DNA from: Flavobacterium sp.
Lineage (GTDB): Bacteria > Bacteroidota > Bacteroidia > Flavobacteriales > Flavobacteriaceae
Reading direction: 5' to 3'
Length of the DNA: 64,000 nt
Assembly: GCF_004211145.1 (NCBI RefSeq)
Contig: NZ_SEBS01000016.1
Span: forward strand, 21,358-85,357
Within the stretch, counting starts at the first letter, position 1; each line of letters starts with the position of its first letter. A program made the translations under genes and the position numbers. Below are positions 16,603 through 23,118 of this stretch, piece by piece. Below the pieces are notes generated by a model. The model saw nothing but the letters and a program-made list of their open reading frames with translations. It was not told the DNA's origin and searched no databases.

Positions 16603-18648
16603 ATGAAAAAAATCATAATCGCTTTAACAGGTTTGTTTTTAACTCTCTCTATGCAAGCACAAGACAGACCGCAACCAAAACAAGGACCGACTCCGGTCGT
16701 CAACGTGAAGAAGCCGTCGACGTTCACGCTTCCAAACGGTTTGAAAGTATTGCTCGTGGAAGACCACAAACTTCCGCGCGTTTCCTATAACCTGACGATC
16801 GACAACGCTCCGTATGCTGAAGGCACCAAAAAAGGCGTCTCTGACCTGACGAGCGAACTCATCGGGAAAGGCAGCAAGAAAATAACGAAAGACGCGTTCA
16901 ACGAGGAAGTCGATTTCCTGGGCGCCGACCTGAACTTCAACTCGAACGGAGCTTACGCAAGCTGCTTGTCCAAATATTCGGCGCGCGTGCTCGAGCTTTT
17001 GGCTGAAGGCGCGCTTCACCCGAACTTCACCCAAGAAGAATTCGACAAGGAAAAAACCCAACTCATCGAAGGCCTGAAATCGCAAGAAAAAAGCGTTCCT
17101 GCAGTTGCCGGACGCGTTCGCAATGTGTTGGCTTTCGGGAAAACGCATCCGTCGGGCGAATATCTTAGCGAGGAAACCATCAACAACGTGACGCTTGCCG
17201 ATGTCCAAAACGATTACAACACGTACTTCGTTCCGGGCAATGCGTATTTGGTCGTCATCGGTGATTTCAAACCGAAAGATGCCGAGAAACTCGTCAAGAA
17301 ACTTTTCGGAGGTTGGAAAAAAGCGACCGCTCCAAAAATTACGTACACCGATCCGCAGAACGTGCAGTACACGCAAATCAATTTTGTGGACATGCCGAAC
17401 GCGGTACAGTCGGAAATTTCGGTCATCAACACCGTTCGCCTCGAAATGAAAGATCCTGATTTCTTCCCTGTGATCCTGGCCAACCAGGTTCTCGGAGGCG
17501 ATTTCAACAGTTATTTGAACATGAACCTTCGCGAGGCACACGGCTGGACATACGGAGCGCGTTCCGGAATCGCGGGAAGCCGTTACGTCGGGACATTCAC
17601 CGCGTCGTCCCAAGTGCGCAACGCCGTTACTGACAGCGCCGTAGTTGAATTCATGAAGGAAATCAAACGCATCCGGACTGAAAAAGTTTCGAATGAAGTA
17701 CTTGATGTCGTGAAAGCCGGTTACATCGGGCGTTTCGTAATGCAGGTCGACAAGCCGCAAACCATCGCACGTTATGCGCTCAACATCGAGACTGAAGGAC
17801 TTCCTGCCGATTTCTACACGAATTACATGAAGAGCATCAACGCGGTAACGCCTGAGGATATCCAACGCGTTTCACAAAAATATTTCCTATCAGACAACGC
17901 GAGAATCCTTGTCGTAGGAAAAGGTTCCGACGTTTTGCCCGGTCTTGAGAAATTCAGCGCCGACACGAAAACGCCGATCTTGTATTTCGATAAATTCGGT
18001 GCGCCGACTGCAAAACCCGTAATCAAGAAAACGGTTCCTGCGGGAGTTACCGCAAAATCGGTATTCGAAAACTACATCAAGGCGATCGGAGGCGAAAAGG
18101 CGGCGAAAGCGGTCAAAACGGTATCGACAACATATGCGGGATCGATCCAGGGAACGCCTTTGGTGTTGACGATGAAGACATCGGCTGACGGGAAAATGTC
18201 GGCCAACATGAACGCCATGGGAATGACCGTGATGAAACAAGTCACGAACCAAACCGCGGCTTACATCGAGCAACAAGGCCAACGCAAGGATTTCACGGGC
18301 GACGATTTGGTTGCTTTGAAAGACAACGCGTATCCGATCAAGGAATTGAATTTGTTGAAGAAGACCGACCTTAAAGTCGACGGCATCGAAGCCATCAATG
18401 GAACCGAAGCCTACGCGATCAAAAACGGAAAAACCACAACGTACTACGACACCAAAACGGGATTGCGCGTAGCCGAGTCCAAAACGTCGGAGCAAGGAAC
18501 GCAAACCATGAACTTCGGCGATTACAAAGAAGTAAAAGGCGTGAAATTGCCGCACAAGATGTCAATGACTGCGGGCGGAATGGATCTTGAATTCATTGCG
18601 AGCGACGTTAAGGTTAACGAAGGCGTGACAGAAGCTGATTTTCAGTAG
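16603..18648 (+). CDS. Exported M16 family protein (non-catalytic partner) with extra C-terminal domain
   Basis: The protein has 681 residues with a signal peptide (MKKIIIALTGLFLTLSMQAQ). Residues 25 to about 440 form a two-half M16 fold. The zinc motif is replaced by LTSELIGKGSKK where HxxEH would stand, so it should be catalytically inactive. The GWTYGARS segment keeps the substrate-binding arginine/tyrosine type of motif. After about residue 465 there is an extra region (VFENYIKAIGGEKAAKAVKTVST... LPHKMSM) resembling outer-membrane lipoprotein-carrier-like domains. Together with the upstream gene it should form an M16B heterodimer. Confidence 0.9.
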   Translation: MKKIIIALTGLFLTLSMQAQDRPQPKQGPTPVVNVKKPSTFTLPNGLKVLLVEDHKLPRVSYNLTIDNAPYAEGTKKGVSDLTSELIGKGSKKITKDAFNEEVDFLGADLNFNSNGAYASCLSKYSARVLELLAEGALHPNFTQEEFDKEKTQLIEGLKSQEKSVPAVAGRVRNVLAFGKTHPSGEYLSEETINNVTLADVQNDYNTYFVPGNAYLVVIGDFKPKDAEKLVKKLFGGWKKATAPKITYTDPQNVQYTQINFVDMPNAVQSEISVINTVRLEMKDPDFFPVILANQVLGGDFNSYLNMNLREAHGWTYGARSGIAGSRYVGTFTASSQVRNAVTDSAVVEFMKEIKRIRTEKVSNEVLDVVKAGYIGRFVMQVDKPQTIARYALNIETEGLPADFYTNYMKSINAVTPEDIQRVSQKYFLSDNARILVVGKGSDVLPGLEKFSADTKTPILYFDKFGAPTAKPVIKKTVPAGVTAKSVFENYIKAIGGEKAAKAVKTVSTTYAGSIQGTPLVLTMKTSADGKMSANMNAMGMTVMKQVTNQTAAYIEQQGQRKDFTGDDLVALKDNAYPIKELNLLKKTDLKVDGIEAINGTEAYAIKNGKTTTYYDTKTGLRVAESKTSEQGTQTMNFGDYKEVKGVKLPHKMSMTAGGMDLEFIASDVKVNEGVTEADFQ

Positions 18649-18649
18649 A

Positions 18650-18683
18650 GTGCCTGAGTGCTCTGTGCCTGAGTGCCTGAGTA
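18650..18683. repeat. GTGCCTGA octamer tandem repeat, locus 1
   Basis: Four imperfect GTGCCTGA units (one degenerated to GTGCTCT) follow directly after the M16 stop codon. The same pattern with the same degenerate unit occurs at 32277-32309, and a pure array lies at 63955-64000. Confidence 0.75.
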
Positions 18684-18710
18684 CCGCATCGCAGATATAA
18701 ATATTTTGGA

Positions 18711-18738
18711 AAAGGCTGTCAGGTAAGACAGCCTTTTT
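18711..18738. terminator. Bidirectional terminator between convergent genes
   Basis: AAAGGCTGTC and GACAGCCTTT pair across AGGTAA, with A/T runs on both sides. It serves the M16 operon and the EamA gene. Confidence 0.8.
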
Positions 18739-19604
18739 TATTTGCGGCTTGAGAGATAGACGCCAGCCAAAACAATCACCGCGCCCAAAGCTTGCCAAAC
18801 GGACAACGTTTCGCCGTCAAGAACACCCCAAAAGAACGCGACGATCGGGATCAAATACGTCACCGACGACGCGAAAACAGGCGTAGAAACCTTTATCAAT
18901 CGGTAAAAAAGCAAGTTAGCGATTCCTGTTCCGAGAATTCCGAGTAAGGCGACGAAACCTGTCGCGTGCTGTACTTTCGCCTCGTGCCATTGTTCAAAGA
19001 ATCCTGAGAAAAACAGAATGCAAAGACAAGGTAACAACATGGCCGCGAAATTTCCCGTGGCGATCGTGAGCGGTGACAGATCCGACAAATACTTTTTGAG
19101 CAGGTTGATGTTTATCGCATAACAAACCGCACCCGCGAAAGCCAATAGCGCAAACCAGTTATTATTTCCCGATTGGCCGCCTTCGCCTCCCGTTATCAAA
19201 AGAATGCAACCTGCGAGCCCAATGAAGACGCCTAAAACCTGAGTCCGTTTATAATCGAGCGCGAACAACACGATCCCGATCAACAGCGTGTTCAAAGGCG
19301 TGAGCGCATTCATGATCGAACTGATTGTGCTGCTTATATGTGTTTGCGCGATCGCGAACAGGAAAGCCGGCAAGAAACTCCCGAAGAACGCCGTGAGCAC
19401 GATGTACTTCCATTTCTCAAGCGGAATCTTGGGCAACGTTTTGAATCCGACGACCATGAAGAACAAGCCCGCGCAAACCATGCGCAGCGAACCCAACTGA
19501 TACGGCGTGAGCCCGACGAGCCCGCGTTTGATGAGAATGAATGAACTTCCCCAAATCAAACCGAGTATTGCGATAAGTAGAAGTTTGTTGCGGTTGGCGC
19601 TCAT
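18738..19604 (-). CDS. EamA family (DMT superfamily) transporter
   Basis: This inner-membrane protein has 288 residues and about ten hydrophobic helices in two EamA repeats. The first begins LIAILGLIWGSSFILIKRGL and the second near WFALLAFAGAVCYAININLLKKY. The GSSF motif in helix 1 and SSVTYLIPIVAFFWGVLDGE near the C-terminus are typical. Members export amino acids, nucleobases and other metabolites; the substrate cannot be predicted. It is transcribed alone. Confidence 0.92.
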   Translation of the reverse strand: MSANRNKLLLIAILGLIWGSSFILIKRGLVGLTPYQLGSLRMVCAGLFFMVVGFKTLPKIPLEKWKYIVLTAFFGSFLPAFLFAIAQTHISSTISSIMNALTPLNTLLIGIVLFALDYKRTQVLGVFIGLAGCILLITGGEGGQSGNNNWFALLAFAGAVCYAININLLKKYLSDLSPLTIATGNFAAMLLPCLCILFFSGFFEQWHEAKVQHATGFVALLGILGTGIANLLFYRLIKVSTPVFASSVTYLIPIVAFFWGVLDGETLSVWQALGAVIVLAGVYLSSRK

Positions 19605-19719
19605 TATTGTTAATTAACAACCCAAAATTGTAATAAAATTATGACTTGAGGCAACGTTTTTCTTTATTTTTGTCAGCGGTTCCAAACAAGCCCAAAATCC
19701 AACATTAAAAAATATAGTC

Positions 19720-20247
19720 ATGAATTTGAGAAAATCACTGCTTATCGCTGCGTTGCCGGTACTTTTCCTGTCGGCTTGCAAACAAACTGAAAGCGCCGCT
19801 CCCGCCGCCGACAATACATCTACTGAAAAAACGACTGCCGCGGTATCGGCTAAACCTGAAACCGCGAGTTTCAAGATTGACGGAATGGTTTGCGCCGTAG
19901 GTTGTGCCAAGACGATCGAAAACAAACTCGCCAAAATGGACGGCGTGACCAAAGCAACTGTCGATTATGACAAGAAACAAGCGACCGTGGAATTCGATGC
20001 GGCCGTACTATCGACCGAGAAAATCGTCGAGACCGTAGAGAAAACCGGAGACGGAAAAACCTACAAAGTGTCAGACGTGAAATCATCGGGCAACCAGGCG
20101 ATGAATTTCGGCGATCCCGTGAAAGAAAAAGACAAGAAGAAAAAGTCAAAGAAAGAGGCTAAAGCCGACGCGACCAAGAAAGAAGGTTGTCAAGAGAAAG
20201 AAGCGAAAGGCGGATGTTGCGCGAAGAAAGGCGCTCACGCTGCTTGA
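19720..20247 (+). CDS. Lipoprotein with heavy-metal-associated (HMA) domain
   Basis: The protein has 175 residues. Lipobox LSAC gives Cys20. After a low-complexity spacer, residues about 48-118 form an HMA fold (ASFKIDGMVCAVGCAKTIENKLAKMDGVTKA), as in copper chaperones and MerP. The metal loop is CAVGC (Cys58, Cys62), a CX3C rather than the usual CXXC. The C-terminal tail is lysine-rich and ends with a cysteine cluster (EGCQEKEAKGGCCAKKG) that could also bind metal. It is probably an envelope metal-binding protein. No ATPase or efflux gene is adjacent. A hairpin terminator follows. Confidence 0.85.
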   Translation: MNLRKSLLIAALPVLFLSACKQTESAAPAADNTSTEKTTAAVSAKPETASFKIDGMVCAVGCAKTIENKLAKMDGVTKATVDYDKKQATVEFDAAVLSTEKIVETVEKTGDGKTYKVSDVKSSGNQAMNFGDPVKEKDKKKKSKKEAKADATKKEGCQEKEAKGGCCAKKGAHAA

Positions 20248-20290
20248 TTTTAGATTTACAGATTTCAGATTTACAGATTTTAGATATTTG

Positions 20291-20339
20291 ACGGATAGAT
20301 AATGGACGCCTTCGGGCTGAAATTAGCTATCCGTTTTTT
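20291..20339 (+). terminator. Terminator after the HMA lipoprotein gene
   Basis: ACGGATAG and CTATCCGT pair across about 30 bases that include a CCTTCGGG tetraloop-type hairpin, followed by T6. Confidence 0.6.
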
Positions 20340-20441
20340 ATTTGTGTTTTAAAACTCTTTGTATTTTTTGATATCCAAATTCAGCCAGTTTTTGTGATAC
20401 AGAAAAAATTCCGATTATCCGATTATTAACTTCGCTACACT

Positions 20442-20828
20442 TTAATTCCCTTTGTATTTTTTCTTAATTATCGAATCCAACCACTTTGAATTATAGTCAC
20501 AAAGACAATTACTTAAAACTCGTTCCTTTTTTGAAGCTCCGGTATGCTCTTTAGTCGAATTGATGTCTAACAATTTATAATACATCGCTCTTTTTTTTGC
20601 AAGGCTGTCGATCTCTATATATAACATTCCAAGAACCGGCTCCGAATATCCGCTCTTATCTAACGCTAAAATTCTCTGGATTTCTGGCGAATCACCAAAA
20701 CCGTACTTCAAGCATTTTTTAAAATAATGTATCTTAAACTCGTAGACAAATATTTCTTTATCTGACTTTCTATCTTTTTGGCTGGCGCATGCAACAAGGA
20801 GTAGACACGCTAGTAATGCCTTTTTCAC
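20442..20828 (-). CDS. Small lipoprotein, Tai4-like immunity candidate (orphan)
   Basis: The protein has 128 residues with lipobox LVACA (Cys14). The mature protein contains FVYEFKIHYFKKCLKYGFGDSPEIQRIL and a C-terminal NCLCDYNSKWLDSIIKKKY. The same layout occurs in the gene directly after the Tae4-like toxin (ACLNYYASKELDSIARIEY), so the two are diverged paralogues. The (N/A)CLxxYxSKxLDxI pattern resembles Tai4-type amidase immunity proteins as I recall them. It has no adjacent toxin and is probably an orphan immunity gene. The DNA is AT-rich compared with the housekeeping neighbours. Confidence 0.6.
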   Translation of the reverse strand: MKKALLACLLLVACASQKDRKSDKEIFVYEFKIHYFKKCLKYGFGDSPEIQRILALDKSGYSEPVLGMLYIEIDSLAKKRAMYYKLLDINSTKEHTGASKKERVLSNCLCDYNSKWLDSIIKKKYKGN

Positions 20829-20898
20829 AATTCAAGTTAATTTAATATCCACACGTAAATATACTTAACTCCACCTCCTAGATTGAATACTATAGAAA

Positions 20899-21462
20899 CT
20901 AATGCAATTCTGAAGACGCTATCTTCTCAACAATTTTCCACTCGCCTTTTTCCTTTTTCATCACGACAATTCCTGAAAATGTCGAAACACCAATATTTGT
21001 GCTCTCTGAAATAAAAAAGAAAACTTGGTCTTTGTATTTATACTGGATAGGTTCCGAAAAACTTAAAAATAAGCGATCTCCTTGTAAAATTTCTTTTGGG
21101 ATAGACTTGAGATCTGACAGAAAATTTACTTTTAGCATTTCCATATGGATTTTAAAATCTTCGGGTTTCCAATAACGAATTTCATCATCTTTAAGGTGCT
21201 CTCTTTTCAACTCCTCGTATTCGACTTCACTATACATTTTAGAGCCGGCCCATATTTTAACGCCACTTGAACTCAACCTAGGGGTGCCTTGTAAGATAGA
21301 TATGGCCCGGAGATCAGATACTTTTTCTGGAAATACAAATATCCGTCCGGACTGGCATTTTTTCTGTTCTTTCAGATAAGTCGAAACTGGATTATAAGCC
21401 GAGCAAGATTGTAAGAGTATTGACAAGGCGAAAAACAAACAAAGACTGGTAGAAGACTTCAT
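20899..21462 (-). CDS. Lipoprotein of the 187-aa accessory family, copy A
   Basis: The protein has 187 residues with lipobox LLQSC (Cys20). It aligns along its length with the equally long protein at 22000-22563. Shared points are a (V)SEKxS-type segment, an IRYW/STIW tryptophan, YKYKDQVFFF against YKPKKMAIFSY, and the C-terminal VVMKKEKGEWKIVEKI against VIMVFEKDKWRFLEKI. The function is unknown. Each copy lies next to a Tai4-like gene or its remnant, so a role in immunity or envelope protection is an inference from position only. AT-rich. Confidence 0.6.
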   Translation of the reverse strand: MKSSTSLCLFFALSILLQSCSAYNPVSTYLKEQKKCQSGRIFVFPEKVSDLRAISILQGTPRLSSSGVKIWAGSKMYSEVEYEELKREHLKDDEIRYWKPEDFKIHMEMLKVNFLSDLKSIPKEILQGDRLFLSFSEPIQYKYKDQVFFFISESTNIGVSTFSGIVVMKKEKGEWKIVEKIASSELH

Positions 21463-21499
21463 TGGCAGGGATTATTACGGGTTCCAACTGGATTAACGG

Positions 21500-21678
21500 T
21501 TTTTCCTTGTGGGTTGACCGACGATTGAATCAAACCAATTTCCTTCGTAATCGCACAGACAGTTCTCATTCGAAATATTTTAATTTGAATTCATACACAA
21601 AATTTCCTTATCCGATTTTCGCTCCCTTTGACTTGCGCAAGCAGATAGGATTGGAATAAATAATCGTAGTTTCTTCAT
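21500..21678 (-). pseudogene. Decayed Tai4-like lipoprotein gene (frameshift and internal deletion)
   Basis: From ATG 21678 the reading is MKKLRLFIPILSACASQRERKSDKEI, closely matching the intact gene at 20442-20828 (MKK...ACASQKDRKSDKEI). One base is then missing. In the next frame VYEFKLKYFE matches VYEFKIHYFK of the intact copy. The middle of the gene is deleted, and in the original frame NCLCDYEGNWFDSIV matches NCLCDYNSKWLDSII. The downstream end is imprecise. Confidence 0.75.
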
Positions 21679-21841
21679 AATCCTTTCGCGATACTTTCTC
21701 TAACGCAAAATTGGATAATCTGAGCTCTTTCATATCTTCTGCCTTGGCAATATCCTTTCAGTATTTAGACCTCCTTACTTTTTCCAGAACAAAAGGGTCT
21801 TGCTATTTTGCAAACCTATTATGCATTCAATAGTTTTAAAT

Positions 21842-21990
21842 CTATTTTTTAATGTTCTTTTTTCCATAATATTCTTCCAAACTTCTCTGCAACTTTTCGA
21901 ATGCAAGATTAGCAATCGAATCCAACTCACGGCTTTTGTAATAATGGAGACAGGTGGCCATGTAATAATTTTGATTTTGCACTTAGTCCT
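21842..21990 (-). pseudogene. 3' fragment of a Tai4-like immunity gene
   Basis: The minus strand encodes NYYMATCLHYYKSRELDSIANLAFEKL and ends at a stop codon at 21842-21844. It matches the C-terminus of the toxin-adjacent immunity protein (FISFACLNYYASKELDSIARIEY). A stop codon lies just upstream in frame and no start or signal peptide is present. Bases 21680-21840 between the two pseudogenes hold no recognisable gene. Confidence 0.65.
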
Positions 21991-21999
21991 TTTTAAAAT

Positions 22000-22563
22000 T
22001 CACTGAAACTGATAATCGTAAATTTTTTCCAAAAAACGCCATTTATCCTTTTCAAAAACCATTATGACAGCTGCACTTTCTGATGAACCTGGAGTGTCTG
22101 TGTTTCCTGTCTTATATGAGAAAATTGCCATTTTTTTTGGCTTGTAATAAATAACATCTGACACCCATAAAATTTTTTTGCTATTACCAGTGTATTTGTT
22201 TAGAAATGCCGAATTCCATAACTCTTTTTGAGAAACCTGCTCCAATTCAATTTTTGATAATTCCGAACTGTTCCATATTGTCGAGACTTCATTATTACTA
22301 GTGTCAAAAATCTTATTCCAAATTACTTGATCAAGAACTTTGCTCCGGTTTCCATCGACCGGAATTTCATGATCATAATCTTTATTTATGTCTTCGGATT
22401 CGTAAAGTATTCTTAAAGTATTGGTATTACTTAATTTTTCAGAAACGAGAAGTGTCTTGTTACTTACTATATCCATTAAATATTTCTCAATGGCATTGTA
22501 ATTTTTAAGTGATGCACATGAACAAGTCGCGAGCATAAATATCAAACAAAGTAATTTTTTCAT
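22000..22563 (-). CDS. Lipoprotein of the 187-aa accessory family, copy B
   Basis: The protein has 187 residues with a lipoprotein signal ending ATCSCAS. It is homologous to the protein at 20899-21462, with the same length and C-terminal motif (KDKWRFLEKIYDYQF). It lies 121 bases after the immunity gene of the Tae4-like toxin, on the same strand. No known domain is recognised. A second protective function, or immunity against another toxin variant, is possible but not shown. AT-rich: bases 22441-22560 count to about 31% GC. Confidence 0.6.
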   Translation of the reverse strand: MKKLLCLIFMLATCSCASLKNYNAIEKYLMDIVSNKTLLVSEKLSNTNTLRILYESEDINKDYDHEIPVDGNRSKVLDQVIWNKIFDTSNNEVSTIWNSSELSKIELEQVSQKELWNSAFLNKYTGNSKKILWVSDVIYYKPKKMAIFSYKTGNTDTPGSSESAAVIMVFEKDKWRFLEKIYDYQFQ

Positions 22564-22684
22564 AGATTAAAATTCTATTAACATGATATTCTAGGATTTT
22601 GATTTCTTTTTAAAACATCCGAGACTCAGCAAATTTCTGTTTGTAATTCAATCTCTCTCATTCCTTTTTATTGCTTTGCTTGAT

Positions 22685-23107
22685 CTATTTCTTCTTTTTA
22701 TGCATATCATACTCAATCCTGGCGATCGAGTCGAGTTCCTTGCTTGCATAATAATTTAAACATGCAAAGGAAATGAATTTATTACCCTCAAGATTTTCAT
22801 CTCCTTGGTCTATTTTAATAAACGGCGTAGGTAGATTATCAACTATTTCCTTCCCAATTTGTCTGGCTTGATCAATTGTAGAAAAATCAAGTTCGAGATT
22901 AGGATTGAACAAGTCCCTGTTTTTAAGAATAACCCTTAAGCTGTCATTTTGCAAACCTTCTTTAATACAACCGTAAAAGACTTCGTATTTATAAGAGTTT
23001 ATCCATAATTGTTTTTCATTTTGATTATAGGTAAAATTCTCTCGCTTGTATGTATTACAACATATTAGTAAATTAGTAAATATAATTATGCTGATTTTTG
23101 CTTTCAT
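22685..23107 (-). CDS. Probable cognate immunity lipoprotein of the Tae4-like toxin
   Basis: The protein has 140 residues from ATG 23107 (MKAKISIIIFTNLLICC). The N-terminal signal ends in a cysteine, so it is likely a lipoprotein facing the periplasm, where an amidase would attack. It starts 11 bases after the toxin stop codon, the usual toxin-immunity order. The body has YKYEVFYGCIKEGLQNDSLRVIL and FACLNYYASKELDSIARIEYDMHKKKK; the last part resembles Tai4 immunity proteins. Paralogues and remnants lie downstream at 20442-20828, 21500-21678 and 21842-21990. The assignment rests on position plus this motif. Confidence 0.7.
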   Translation of the reverse strand: MKAKISIIIFTNLLICCNTYKRENFTYNQNEKQLWINSYKYEVFYGCIKEGLQNDSLRVILKNRDLFNPNLELDFSTIDQARQIGKEIVDNLPTPFIKIDQGDENLEGNKFISFACLNYYASKELDSIARIEYDMHKKKK

Positions 23108-23118
23108 TTTTTTAGGTT

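Noticed and set aside
16639..17865. A 408-residue reading frame antisense to the second M16 gene
   Set aside because: It is the complement of a well-supported exported M16 protein and has no domain, signal or repeat that would suggest a gene. Similar long antisense frames, such as 45295-46266 within the A2M gene, are explained the same way.
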